In this document: piece after piece, positions 21,607 through 31,051 of the stretch
Layout: every line of letters starts with the position of its first letter
Position numbering within the stretch: the first letter of the stretch is position 1
Notes under the pieces: model-generated
What the model was told of the DNA's origin: nothing
What the model saw: only the letters and a program-made list of their open reading frames with translations
Databases searched by the model: none
Source of the DNA: Globisporangium splendens
Lineage: Eukaryota > Oomycota > Peronosporomycetes > Pythiales > Pythiaceae
NCBI GenBank assembly: GCA_006386115.1
Contig: VFIW01000140.1
Coordinates: 32,370-96,369, forward strand
Length of the DNA stretch: 64,000 nt
Direction of reading: 5' to 3'
Position numbers and translations under genes: made by a program

Positions 21607-23142
21607 ATGGCGACGAACAAATCAGTGCGCGAAAAGATCGCCCGAAGCGCGAGCGGTCCTGCAGAAGGACTCGTTCAAAGACTGCAGAAGCTCGACGCTG
21701 AGAAGCGCGAGGCGGCAAGCGCAAAACAACGCGCTGCCGCTGCGGTCACGTCTGCCACGGAAGACGTGAGCAAGAGCGACGACGAGTCGACTCAATCGAA
21801 GACTGCTCCTGACGGTGTCAGTGAGCTGCAATTTGGCGATCTCCCTGCCATCAAGCCGATGAGCGGGGCAAGCGACGCCGATGACGACACGGCAGTCGAC
21901 TACCAAGAGTACTCACCCGAGGAAGGGGAGGAAGAGGAAGGCATCACCGTGAGGCGCGACTCCATCGACGAGTGGGTCGAGTATGAGGAGCTGCGTTACG
22001 GGAGCGGTAGCCCCGAACTGCACGAGTTGGAGCGAAATCACTCGGCAGACGTCTCGATTTATCGGACGGAGGAAGAGAATGACGTCGCAAAGACTGTCAA
22101 TGAAAGGGAGAAGAGGGAGGTCGTCATTACCAATAATGAGACCGGACTGGAACCACCACCAAAAGGTTCCGTCCATTTTTCGCTTCCCGTTATGCCGCCG
22201 CCAAAGGAATGGCCGACAGCGAAAACCCCGGCAAATTTACTTGCACGGGCGCGGGTTCCACTCGAGAGGTATGACTCCGAGTTCGCACGATGGCGCGAAG
22301 CCGATCTGCGAGGACGTGATGGGGCACTGCGCGTGCACCCGATCCCGGTTATCCTTTACGAAGGTGAGACCGAGGATCAATACGAAACCGCGTTCTTGGC
22401 ATCAAGAACTGGTGTGAAACGCTTTGGGGCTGCGCGTACATTGGCCACCGATCCTGGGGCACAACGTAGCCAGCGCATGCAATTCGCTGTGCAGCGCGTA
22501 CAAAAGTACCGCGAAGCAACAAAGAGTGATGACAGTGCTCGCACGAGTCTCGGTATTAACAAGCGACAGATGGACGAGTCTCACTCGCCATCAACGCACG
22601 CTCAAAAGCGGCGACCATGTCGGGAACGTCTTCGAGGAGGCGCTCAGCAGGCTCCCATGAGCTCTGCGACAAATCGTACCCACGCCACTTCACAAGGTAG
22701 TGGGTGTTCCCCTTGCGCCGCTGCACACGCAGCAGGCGCTCGACATGGTAGTGGCGCTGTCCCTGCTTATCAATCAGCGGGACCCGTGGCGCCCTACCGC
22801 GCTTCAGCATCGGTGGTTGCACCAGATGCGATGGTTCAGATGGTTCACGCGAACGCATCGTCTTTGGGGGCGCTACAGCAAGACGTCCGTGCCCTTCACC
22901 AGCAATATCTGGACGAGACCTCGCTGTTAAAGCAGAGGGTGACGGCGCTTGAGACGGAGCTGAAGGAAGCTCGTCAGATGCTGGAGGAGTACCATGTCCG
23001 CGGAAAGAACTTCCACGCGAGGTACGCTCCGCGAGTGAAGACGCTTTGGGAGAGGCACAACGCGCTCGTGTCTCGATGGGCGGCGTCTGAGCCCCCTGAC
23101 GAGATCGACGTGCTCCCGCACTGGGATAAGAATCCGCAGTAG
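21607..23142 (+). CDS. Antisense accessory ORF of Gypsy-2, unknown protein with C-terminal coiled coil
   Basis: A 511-residue open frame running opposite to the element, from an ATG (MATNKSVREK) 165 bases inside the 3' LTR to TAG at 23140. It overlaps the last 587 bases of pol (from 22556). The N-terminal half is charged, with an acidic run (EYSPEEGEEEEG) and an Arg-rich segment. The C-terminal 90 residues are heptad-rich (LKQRVTALETELKEARQMLE), a likely coiled coil, ending with WERHNALVSRW. I recognise no family. A similar arrangement, not an obvious sequence match, exists in Gypsy-1 at 33701-34765. Coding status is inferred from its length, the non-overlapping first 950 bases and the recurrence of the layout. 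It is lost from the truncated copy at 41137-47010. Confidence 0.65.
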   Translation: MATNKSVREKIARSASGPAEGLVQRLQKLDAEKREAASAKQRAAAAVTSATEDVSKSDDESTQSKTAPDGVSELQFGDLPAIKPMSGASDADDDTAVDYQEYSPEEGEEEEGITVRRDSIDEWVEYEELRYGSGSPELHELERNHSADVSIYRTEEENDVAKTVNEREKREVVITNNETGLEPPPKGSVHFSLPVMPPPKEWPTAKTPANLLARARVPLERYDSEFARWREADLRGRDGALRVHPIPVILYEGETEDQYETAFLASRTGVKRFGAARTLATDPGAQRSQRMQFAVQRVQKYREATKSDDSARTSLGINKRQMDESHSPSTHAQKRRPCRERLRGGAQQAPMSSATNRTHATSQGSGCSPCAAAHAAGARHGSGAVPAYQSAGPVAPYRASASVVAPDAMVQMVHANASSLGALQQDVRALHQQYLDETSLLKQRVTALETELKEARQMLEEYHVRGKNFHARYAPRVKTLWERHNALVSRWAASEPPDEIDVLPHWDKNPQ

Positions 23143-26100
23143 CGTCATGGTAGCGTTTCAGCAAACCCACGTAAAACACGGGGTGCGTTGCCATTCGCGT
23201 TGGGAGATCGAGCTTGTAATTCAAGTCTCCAATCTTCTCCACAACAGTGTATGGCCCGATGAATCGTGGCAACAACTTACTCCCGCTGGGGAGCATTGTG
23301 ACTGCATCGTTTGGTAGGTTTTTAATGCTTAAAAGCACTTTATCACCCACACAAAACGTTTGTTTGTTCTTTCTACCCGATTTATCGGCGTAGAGCTTTT
23401 GCTTGTCTTGCGCAGCAGCTAGCTGGTCGCGTACGCGACGCAACAATGCTGCGCGCTCATCGACAAATTGGCGCGCTGCCGCGACGGCTTTGTCTTGCTT
23501 TTTCGTTGCTCTCGCAGCGCGTGCTGCAGAGAGATCTATTTCTGCGCCGGTGGGTGACACCGCGCGCCCTCCCTTTCGTGGCTGACGCTCGCACGAGCAG
23601 TCGCCTGATTCTGTCTGAGACTGGCTATTTTTGGCATGAGTACCGTAACTCGGTACCGTGGGAGATCGATCTATAGGGACACGAGTACCGTAACTCGGTA
23701 CCGTGGGAGATCGATCTATAGGGACACGAGTACCGTAACTCAGTACCGTGTTTTTCTCTCCAAATGTGGAACGCGTGCCGTCCGGTAAGACCGTGACAGA
23801 TTCGAAGTGCGACCGCACAGGTGGCGCATCGCGCGCGTCCACGTGAGCGGTTAACGCCACGTCTGGTGACGGAGGTCGCGCACTCGCATCGAGCGCAGCG
23901 AGTTGCCCTCCCACCGCAGAATATTCGACGCCCTCAAACAGAGTGGCGGGTACGCGCGGGTGCCGCAGCGAGTTAAAATAGAACGGAGTCACGGCCGTAG
24001 AGGCGTGCTCACTGCTATTTATAGCAAACTCGGCGTACGGCAGCCAGCGGCTCCAGTCGCGGGGATGATCGACAGCGATGCTGCGAAGAATATCCTCGAC
24101 GACACGGTTTACGCGCTCGGTTTGCCCGTCTGTCTCGGGATGATCGGCAGTGGACATCGCCAGATCTGTGCCGAGCAGGCGGAAGAGTTCGCGCCAAAAG
24201 GCAGCGGTGAAACGCGGGTCCCGGTCTGATACAATAGACTCGGGCAAGCCGTGATAGCGGAACACGTGCTCTAAAAATAGGCACGCCGTCTCTTGCGCAG
24301 TGACATGCTTGCGCACAGGTACAACGTGCACCATTTTGCTCAGTCGGTCGACGAACACGACGACGCCTGTGTTGCGCGCCTTGTCTTCCGGGAAACCGAA
24401 GACGAAATCCATGCTGACCGACTTCCAGCAATCTTGCGGAATCGGCAGCGGCGCTTTGTTCTTGCCCGCAGGCTTCACGCGCTGGCACTGTTCGCATGAA
24501 CGTACATAATTGGCCACCCATTTGTACTGGTGTGGCCACCAAAACACATTGGACACTTGCAAGAAGGTCTTTTCACGCCCCAGATGCCCACTCGCTGGCG
24601 CATCGTGAAACTCATGAAGGATCGAAAGTTTCAGATCCTGGTCATGCGGTACATACACACGCGGGTAATCGAAGTTGGACAGTTGATGCCACAATAACCC
24701 GTCGTGATAACTAAACCGAGCAAGCTTTGACTCGAGTTTGGCAGGCAATGACTCTTTCGACGAGCCGTCAAAGTGAGCAATCAACAAGCGACATTCATCG
24801 TCCTTTGGATAAAGCGACTGAATATTGTCCTTGAGCTTTGTTTGCACTCGACTGATGCTCAGATGCATGAGATCAGGAGCGCGCTCTGAACACAGAGCGT
24901 CGGCGCTGTTGTCAACGCTCGACTCGTAATCTGGACGGCGCGAAAGCGCGTCCGCCAGAACATTTTCCTTTCCCGGCTTGTATTCGACCCGAAAGTTGAA
25001 CTCGGAGAAGAATGCAAGCCATCGCGCCATTCGCTGCGATAAATGGGGGGAATTGATCGCGGTCCGCAAGGACGCGTGATCCGTGTACACAACGAACGGT
25101 GTCGCACCCAAAAGGTGGACCCTGAACTTCAAGAGGGCGTACTTGATCGCAAGCAGCTCCTTGTCGTGCACAGGATAATTCTTTTCAGCTGCTTTAAGCA
25201 GTCTGCTTTGGTATGATACGACGCGCTCATGGCCGTCATCATCCTTCTGCATCAGCGCACAGCCGATTGCAAAATCGCTGGCATCGCACACGACACTGAA
25301 AGCTTTCGTGTGGTCCGGCAACGCCAGGACAGGAGCGCGAACAAGCGACTCCTTCACGTCAATGAATGCATTCATGACATCGCTGGTCCAGTCCCATTCG
25401 ACATCCTTTTTCAAGAGATGCGTGAGTGGACGGACTCTCGCCGCATAGTTGTGGCTGTACTTGTGCAAATAGTTTGCCAAGCCAAGCCACTTGCGCAAAT
25501 CCTTGACGTTCTTTGGGATCGGCCAGTCGGCGATCGCCTTGATCTTCTCTGGGTCCGCGCGGACTCCAGCTTTGCCAACATAGCACCCCAGGATCGGAAT
25601 CTCTGAGGCGCCAAAGATGCACTTCTTCAGGTTGCAATACAGACTGTTGTCTCGTAAGCACTGCAACACTGAGCGCAAATGTCTCTTGTGCACGTCAACG
25701 GCACTGAGATCTCCTTCGGCACGACTGTGCACGAAGATGTCATCGAAGTAGCTCGGTGCGTACGCACGATGAGGACGCAGAAGATGCGTTACCAGACGAT
25801 TGAACGTCGCTGGTGCATTCTTCAGACCTTGCGGCATAACGAGCCACTCCCACAGCATTCCGCTGGGTGTGCTTACTGCCGTCAAGGGAACGTCACTCTC
25901 TCGCATGAGGATCTGATAGAACCCATCCATCAGATCCAATGCTGAGAACACAGTTGAGCCGCCCATGGAGTCGATCAAGACATCCTTTCTTGGGATCGGT
26001 GTTTGTGCTGGAATGGTGGCGGCGTTCAGCTTGTTGAAAGCGTGAACAATGCGCCAGCCACCAGTCGCTTTCCGCACACAAAACGTGGGTGAGCTATGTG

Positions 26101-27742
26101 GAGACTTGCTTTCTCTCACATGACCGGCGAGGGCTCGTTTCGCGAAGAACTCGTCGATAGCCTCAACCTGCTCGCGGGGCAGCGGCCATTGTCTGGTCAC
26201 GCAATATTTGCTCCCGGGCTCGAGGTCAATCTCGTGCCGTACGCCACGGTCAACGGGCAGGGCACTTGGCACTTTGTCGGGAAACACATCTTTGAACTCC
26301 CACAACAAGTCAAAGTATGGACTGCCTTTCACGGCGTCCCAGTCCTGAGCAGCAAACCGCCTCTGTTTGTCTGACTCCAAAACACTCTCATCCGCAGTGG
26401 ACGAGGTGCACAGTTCGCTACGCGTAAACGCGGTAGGAACGACGATCTCGCGGATCTGATCACGCTCTAGCTCCGTAAGAAAGAGCTCGAAGCTCATTTC
26501 TTCGAGGGATACGATCGCCTCAACGGTACTCGGCAGCCCATGGAGCGCCGCAAATTCAGCGAAGAACACTTCGTCTGATGCGTTTGCTTCCGGACTGCGC
26601 TTTGCGCGTCTGAGTGCCACGTCAACGTGAGCGCGATCTATCGACGGATCCGAGATCCTGTCAAAGGCGCGCAGCGAAGCTGCAGCTGCGTCGAGAGATG
26701 GGGCAATCGTGTGCGAGGCGGCCGTTTCCTCAGCAACAGATGCCAATGCACTGTCTCTCTTGCGAGCTGACAACTTGCGTCGCCCTCGTCGGTTGATGCG
26801 AACACGCGACCTCGCGGTTCTGAGCTCCAGTACTGCACCGTCAGGGTGGTACGAGCTGGTTGACGCGTGTACACCTGTACTGTCGCTGTCACTTGCGGGG
26901 GCTGGCTCGGATGCTCTGGAGCCGCACACTTGCGCACCAGTGTCCACGTCTGGACTTTCTGGCGCTTCCGCACAAACTGGGCTACCTGCCACAGTGTATC
27001 GCTTCGCTGGGCTACCTGCCTCAGCGTATCTTCTTGCTCGGCTCTCTGCCGCAGCGTGTGTGTTTGAAGCGGGGCTACCTGCCGCCGCGTGTCTTCCAGC
27101 CGGGCTCCCTGCCGCAGCGTGTGCGCTTGAAGCGGGGCTACCTGCCGCCGCGTGTCTTCCAGCTGGGCTCCCTGCCGCAGCGTGTTCAATGCTCACATCC
27201 ATAGCGTGGAAATATTCCCGCAATCTTCGCTCTTCATCAGAGGAAGGGGTGGAGCTCCCGATTGTGCGTGCTCGCCAATCGATCCAAGGCTGATGTTTCG
27301 CCAGCCAAGGCATTCCTAGGATGAGGTCGTACTTCGACCCCATCGCTAGTACTACGAATGTTTCTTTGCAGACAAAGTCGCAAAATCTGAAAGAGAGTTC
27401 AACTCGAACTCCTTCAGTGTGTACTGTCGACCCATCGGCCAGACGTACGATCATCTTCTCGCGCTTGCCAGTGTGGACAAGTCGCTCATACGCTTGCAGA
27501 CTCTGTTTCAGAGCTGACTTAGAGACGAAGTTCTGTGACGCACCGCAGTCAACAAGAACCGTCATTTTCTTCTCATAGCCCTTCACATCGGCGCTATATA
27601 CCAACATCTCACTCGGAGCCTTGTTGCCAAGAGCTCCTGGGACTAAGCTTCCCATCTGCACGACTCTAGTAGTCGGCGACGCCGAAGCTATAGAGTCCGT
27701 CTCAGTAGAGCGTCCCGCTTCTACTGAGACGTTCCGTTTCCC
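22556..27742 (-). CDS. Gypsy-2 copy 1 Pol polyprotein (PR-RT-RH-IN-chromodomain)
   Basis: Pol is open from the frameshift site at 27736-27742 to the stop at 22556, about 1.7 thousand residues, without internal breaks. Numbered from the first in-frame Val/Met near 27661: protease LVDCGAS at about 37, RT active site YFDD at about 638, RNase H VCDASDFAIG at about 790, and an integrase HHCC region near 1010-1060. The catalytic core spans 1080-1200 (SMDFVFGFP, IVSDRDPRF, HPETDGQTERVNR). A GPY/F module (PRFIGPYTVVEK) and a chromodomain (THYLVKWRGYDLSQSSWEP) at about 1635-1690 complete it. Two internal repeat tracts are described separately. The expected product is a polyprotein cleaved by its own protease. 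Confidence 0.92.
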   Translation of the reverse strand, partial: GKRNVSVEAGRSTETDSIASASPTTRVVQMGSLVPGALGNKAPSEMLVYSADVKGYEKKMTVLVDCGASQNFVSKSALKQSLQAYERLVHTGKREKMIVRLADGSTVHTEGVRVELSFRFCDFVCKETFVVLAMGSKYDLILGMPWLAKHQPWIDWRARTIGSSTPSSDEERRLREYFHAMDVSIEHAAAGSPAGRHAAAGSPASSAHAAAGSPAGRHAAAGSPASNTHAAAESRARRYAEAGSPAKRYTVAGSPVCAEAPESPDVDTGAQVCGSRASEPAPASDSDSTGVHASTSSYHPDGAVLELRTARSRVRINRRGRRKLSARKRDSALASVAEETAASHTIAPSLDAAAASLRAFDRISDPSIDRAHVDVALRRAKRSPEANASDEVFFAEFAALHGLPSTVEAIVSLEEMSFELFLTELERDQIREIVVPTAFTRSELCTSSTADESVLESDKQRRFAAQDWDAVKGSPYFDLLWEFKDVFPDKVPSALPVDRGVRHEIDLEPGSKYCVTRQWPLPREQVEAIDEFFAKRALAGHVRESKSPHSSPTFCVRKATGGWRIVHAFNKLNAATIPAQTPIPRKDVLIDSMGGSTVFSALDLMDGFYQILMRESDVPLTAVSTPSGMLWEWLVMPQGLKNAPATFNRLVTHLLRPHRAYAPSYFDDIFVHSRAEGDLSAVDVHKRHLRSVLQCLRDNSLYCNLKKCIFGASEIPILGCYVGKAGVRADPEKIKAIADWPIPKNVKDLRKWLGLANYLHKYSHNYAARVRPLTHLLKKDVEWDWTSDVMNAFIDVKESLVRAPVLALPDHTKAFSVVCDASDFAIGCALMQKDDDGHERVVSYQSRLLKAAEKNYPVHDKELLAIKYALLKFRVHLLGATPFVVYTDHASLRTAINSPHLSQRMARWLAFFSEFNFRVEYKPGKENVLADALSRRPDYESSVDNSADALCSERAPDLMHLSISRVQTKLKDNIQSLYPKDDECRLLIAHFDGSSKESLPAKLESKLARFSYHDGLLWHQLSNFDYPRVYVPHDQDLKLSILHEFHDAPASGHLGREKTFLQVSNVFWWPHQYKWVANYVRSCEQCQRVKPAGKNKAPLPIPQDCWKSVSMDFVFGFPEDKARNTGVVVFVDRLSKMVHVVPVRKHVTAQETACLFLEHVFRYHGLPESIVSDRDPRFTAAFWRELFRLLGTDLAMSTADHPETDGQTERVNRVVEDILRSIAVDHPRDWSRWLPYAEFAINSSEHASTAVTPFYFNSLRHPRVPATLFEGVEYSAVGGQLAALDASARPPSPDVALTAHVDARDAPPVRSHFESVTVLPDGTRSTFGEKNTVLSYGTRVPIDRSPTVPSYGTRVPIDRSPTVPSYGTHAKNSQSQTESGDCSCERQPRKGGRAVSPTGAEIDLSAARAARATKKQDKAVAAARQFVDERAALLRRVRDQLAAAQDKQKLYADKSGRKNKQTFCVGDKVLLSIKNLPNDAVTMLPSGSKLLPRFIGPYTVVEKIGDLNYKLDLPTRMATHPVFYVGLLKRYHDATADSYPSAGARRSRQGAQTPPIETRARCASPKASSLAERTSRGSSFRGHGTPPASDELPSAPSQAPSPSALTARSRPDIAGEGHGRLAVAPPKTMRSREPSEPSHLVQPPMLKRGRAPRVPLIDKQGQRHYHVERLLRVQRRKGNTHYLVKWRGYDLSQSSWEPAERLLEDVPDMVAAFERALMASETRPSVAC
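23636..23752 (-). repeat. 45-bp tandem repeat in Gypsy-2 pol
   Basis: Between the integrase core and the GPY/F module, a 45-bp unit encoding SYGTRVPIDRSPTVP is repeated two to three times. The second Gypsy-2 copy has the same tract (about 41198-41314) with SSTVL in place of one SPTVP. On the plus strand each unit starts GAGTACCGTAACTC. Confidence 0.8.
27000..27190 (-). repeat. Variable-number Ala/Gly/Ser/Pro repeat in Gypsy-2 pol
   Basis: A tandem tract between protease and RT encodes repeated HAAAGSPA-type units. Copy 1 has 63 bp (21 residues) more than copy 2 (44573-44700), that is one extra double unit, with the frame kept. Low-complexity spacer between domains. Confidence 0.85.
27700..27742 (-). 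promoter_or_regulatory. -1 ribosomal frameshift signal of Gypsy-2 gag-pol
   Basis: On the minus strand the heptamer G_GGA_AAC (27736-27742) sits in the gag frame as codons GGA AAC. Six bases later comes a hairpin whose ten-base arms TCTCAGTAGA (27720-27729) and TCTACTGAGA (27700-27709) pair perfectly, with a bulged A and an inner GCG/CGC pair around a GGA loop. The gag stop TAG (27721-27723) lies in the 5' arm. Pol is open in the -1 frame from the heptamer onward. This matches the canonical retroviral signal. Confidence 0.85.
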
Positions 27743-28881
27743 TTTCTTGCCGCAGCGGATCTGCCACCTCGATGAGCGTGGTTACCGCGCGGCGGTTGGT
27801 AGTCTCTCGCCTGATTTCCAGTGCGAGGAGCGGACTGCCTTGGAGCGGGACACTTCGACTGATAGTGTCCTCGCTTGCCACAATTGAAGCAGACCACTTC
27901 GGCGCTGCTAAGATCCATTGGCATCGGGCCATGGAAGCGCTGTCCGTTCGTGACTGCTCGGTGGCTGGTATGCGCACCATTGTGGCGGCCAGCGTTCCAA
28001 TCAGGTCGACTGACTCTGAATGATTGCTGCTCAACGAGCGCAATGCGGATCGCATCTTCCATCGTGGCCGGCAAGCGTCGGTACAGCTCCTGACGCGCTG
28101 GTCCACTGTTGAGGCCGTTGAGAAACGCAGGCACTTTCACAGACTCAGGCAAAGGGCTGGTCGTGATCGCCGCGCATAGACTTCTCATCTCCTGGATGTA
28201 TCGTTCCAGCGAGAGCTTCCCTTGTCTCAAGGAGAAGAAACGACCTTGCAACAGCACTTCGTTGTTCGGAGGCTGATACATGGCGGTGATTTTCGCACGG
28301 AAAATATCCCACGTGTCGAACGCACACTCATCGGCGAGCAACGTCGAGAATGCCCATTCCGACGCTCGACCGCGCAGGTTCGAGGTGGCGAAAGACACCA
28401 TCTGCTCGTTGCTGTCGATGAGCTGAGCCTTGGCGCAACGCTCCACGGCGAGTAGCCAGTGGATGAGCTTGTCGCCATCCGCACCATCGAATTTCGGAGC
28501 GTCAATCTTGACAGCTCTTGGGCGGGGAGTTTGGGACGTTTGTGTCTGAGGCGCAGCAGCCGCACTCGACAAAGACGTGGCTGCACCAGCAACCACAGAT
28601 ACCACTCGCTCGAGCGCTTCACGCGACTCGGCAGCTGAGCGCAGCATCTCTGCGGTCAAGCTTGCGGTGGCTTGCATTTGTGCTTGCGCACTTCGCTCTC
28701 CTTCGAGGCGCTGAGCGTTCGAGAAGTTCTCGAACTGCTCGAGTCGAAAGATTTGCTGCTCCGGCGACGCCGAGAGCAACTCTAGCGCGACTTGGTCGCC
28801 TAGAGCTTGTGCCATTCGGGTCAGCACACTCCGGTGTTCAGCCGAGAGGTGCGGGAACTGCGCAGGGTCAATTGACGCCAT
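27721..28881 (-). CDS. Gypsy-2 copy 1 Gag
   Basis: 386 residues from ATG (MASIDPAQFPHLS). A retrotransposon gag domain occupies the middle (EWAFSTLLADECAFDTW, FFSLRQGKLSLERYIQEMRS). One CCHC zinc knuckle (CFNCGKRGHYQSKC) and a basic, Arg/Gly-rich tail follow. It forms the capsid-like particle and packages the RNA. The stop lies in the frameshift hairpin. It is nearly identical to the Gag at 45231-46391 (I see two to three residue differences). Confidence 0.93.
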   Translation of the reverse strand: MASIDPAQFPHLSAEHRSVLTRMAQALGDQVALELLSASPEQQIFRLEQFENFSNAQRLEGERSAQAQMQATASLTAEMLRSAAESREALERVVSVVAGAATSLSSAAAAPQTQTSQTPRPRAVKIDAPKFDGADGDKLIHWLLAVERCAKAQLIDSNEQMVSFATSNLRGRASEWAFSTLLADECAFDTWDIFRAKITAMYQPPNNEVLLQGRFFSLRQGKLSLERYIQEMRSLCAAITTSPLPESVKVPAFLNGLNSGPARQELYRRLPATMEDAIRIALVEQQSFRVSRPDWNAGRHNGAHTSHRAVTNGQRFHGPMPMDLSSAEVVCFNCGKRGHYQSKCPAPRQSAPRTGNQARDYQPPRGNHAHRGGRSAAARKGNGTSQ

Positions 28882-28953
28882 GGTGAATCCTTGAGGAAGC
28901 GATTCAGGCAGTCACCTCTGCCGGGTCGTAGATTGACTACGAGTGCTACCAGT

Positions 28954-29502
28954 TGCAACCGGACACTTCCGAGTTACGCAGCACGGTACGTGTGTGAGGA
29001 AGCGTGTGCACGACTTCTCTCAAGGACTCTGTTCCAAGAGCTGCTGCCTGCTTCCTGCAGTGCAACGATCGGTTACCTATAGATCTCTATAGAGTAACCG
29101 TCAATAACTAAAGGCTTAGCCAGAGGTAAAAAATGGAACTGTTTATTTGTTGGGGGTTGCCCTCTGCAGGACACCCTGAGTTATCTTTAGTTCACTATCT
29201 AGCAGAGTGAACTTCCGCTTATTTCAATGTGGACATAAGTGAATGGCTCTGAATTGCCGTGTTATTCAATTGGTCTAAAAGCATGTAGTTTTAGCCTATG
29301 AGAGTCGTGTCTGTGACCGACCTCTAATCAGAGTAGCTTGGCTACCTTTGTGGTTCGAGTAAGTGCGGCGAACCTAATGGATCGGCTGCTTTGGTATTTC
29401 TCGTAGCTAAGTACGGAAACTTTAGTTGCATGCGGACTTAGTCCAATGCCAACAGATTGAGCTAAGTTGCTGCGGTGCAACTTAGCGTGTGACCCCGTTA
29501 CA
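28954..29502 (-). repeat. Gypsy-2 copy 1, 5' LTR
   Basis: 549 bp, TGCAAC to GTTACA on the plus strand; the first base pairs differ from the usual TGTAAC by one transition. Partner of 20896-21442. Confidence 0.85.
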
Positions 29503-29872
29503 TGATGAGACCGACGTGTGTCTGCCACCTAAAGTGAGTGGCTGTAGCCAATCACTTTGCAGGGAATTTTCCACGGGACTTCAAGTTCAAGCTTCTCGAA
29601 GATCTCGCAGGTTCAACCTCAGTGTACCCAAGGTTTTATATATCAGATTCATAGGTTTTATTGTGTATGTTTAGGTTTTAGTTATAAACCTCTAGGAGCC
29701 CTTGAGGTTCATTTGTAAGTAGCGACAGGAACCATAAGCATTTCAATTCAGTTGCAATTTTACCCTCAAGTACTCAAGTCGTCTTCTCTCCCTCCAAGTC
29801 GGGAGATCGCTTCCTCTGGCACAAGCGTGTGTGCCGTGTTTTGGGGACTGTTGTGAACAGCGCCCTATTACA
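29503..29872 (+). repeat. 3' part of a Gypsy-1-type LTR
   Basis: Starts TGATGAGACCGACG and runs through the shared R/U5-like part (GTTTTATATATCAG, then CAGCGCCCTATTACA). The 3' end is of the copy-B type, while the piece at 20656-20895 is of the copy-A type, so the split LTR may be a recombinant. Confidence 0.75.
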
Positions 29873-30449
29873 GCTCTGAGTAACCATCCACCTTAACCTT
29901 GTGGACTATCAAGGCTGACTCTTGCTCGACACGCTCACATCTGTTCGCGGAAACTTCATGTGCATTGCGCACACCAGGGCAAGAGTTCTGCGCTTCCACG
30001 ACATTCACAGAACTCTTTGTTCGCCCAGTAGGGAGCCCCGCTCCTACCGGTCGTTCCCGTTTTTTGGCTGTTGGGAACGCTCGAATCGTCGGCCTCTGCC
30101 TGATCGATTCGATCGCGAACCTTGTGTCGCTTGCTGGCTTGGCAAGGACACCTTGCAATTTCTCGCGATGTGACCCGGCTTCCCGCAACGGAAACACTTC
30201 CCATCATTGCGAGGACGCTCATTTCCAGGCGTGGAAATGTACGAGATGTCCATGGGCTCGGGACTGTCATGCGCAACATTTGATTGCCGCATTGGTCTCG
30301 ACGCGAACCCATGGAACTTCGCTTGCTTGATGCTGAACTCTTCTTGCATCGCACGTTCGATAGCTTCGTCCAGCGTCTTGGGATACTCGCGGAACAGTTG
30401 GTTCCGAATCGGACCATCGTTCAGACCCGTCATGAACGTCACGACTTGC
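29873..30449 (-). pseudogene. Gypsy-1 gag-pol fragment (Gag C-terminus and start of Pol)
   Basis: A 577-bp internal fragment. The gag part encodes the end of the gag domain (FMTGLNDGPIRNQLFREYPK), a zinc knuckle (CFRCGKPGHIARNC) and the Gag C-terminus. The frameshift heptamer A_AAA_AAC is at 30059-30065 and its hairpin at 30025-30050. Pol starts and ends after KVDGYSEL, just before the protease active site. Both ends are abrupt, at LTR pieces of opposite orientation. Confidence 0.85.
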
Positions 30450-31051
30450 TGTAAGAGGCTATCCGAGACAGCCTCAAACACGGCACGCACGCTTGCTCTT
30501 GAAGAGGAAGACTTGAGGGGAACTTGGCAAAAATGCAACTGAATTGAAATGAGCTTATGGTTCCTGACACTACATGTAAAACACCACTATGGCTCCTAGA
30601 GGTTTTATAACTAAAACCTAAACATGCACAATAAAACCTATGAATCTGATATATAAAACCTTGGGTACACTGAGGTTGAACCCAGGGGATCTTCTAGAAA
30701 CTTGAACTTGAAGTCCCGTGGAAAATTCCCTGCAAAGTGATTGGCTACAGCCACACTTTAGGTGGCAGAGACACGTCGGTCTCATCACCAGTGCAGTTTC
30801 CCAAGTAGGAACCATCACTCACGTGTCTAGAGTACTGTTGTGCGTAATCACGCCGAATCTCAATGATTGCGAGCGACCAACACTCAGACACAGATTGCTC
30901 TGACGTCAGACGATGACGTCACCTGTGCATGTGGGGATCACTTTTATGTGTTTCACCCAATATCTTCGCACCCACAATGCACTTCCACAAGGTGGTGTGT
31001 GACACACACAAAGAGCCACCTTGCATGAAATGGCAGCCTTAGCCCATTGCA
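30450..31051 (-). repeat. Gypsy-1 LTR (type a)
   Basis: A full 602-bp LTR in minus orientation, matching 47790-48396 and 56628-57234. It abuts Gypsy-1 gag sequence on the left and copia-1 gag on the right. Flanking pentamers CTTGC and CCTAG do not match, so it is probably a recombination product rather than a clean insertion. Confidence 0.85.

Larger units (their letters stand above)
20896..29502 (-). mobile_element. Gypsy-2 copy 1, coding-complete Ty3/gypsy chromodomain retrotransposon
   Basis: An 8.6-kb element on the minus strand: 5' LTR 28954-29502, gag 27721-28881, pol to 22556, an extra antisense gene 21607-23142, and 3' LTR 20896-21442. The LTRs differ at about nine positions in 548 (under 2%), so insertion was fairly recent. 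The polypurine tract (TTTAGGTGGGGGTGG on the minus strand) lies at 21443-21457. The primer-binding region near 28938-28953 reads TGGTAGCACTCG. No matching 5-bp target duplication is visible (TGAGT left, TGATG right), so one flank was probably rearranged. Confidence 0.9.

Noticed and set aside
24015..24542. Alternative-frame ORFs in Gypsy-2 pol
   Set aside because: Same-strand or opposite-strand shadows of the integrase frame, without domains.
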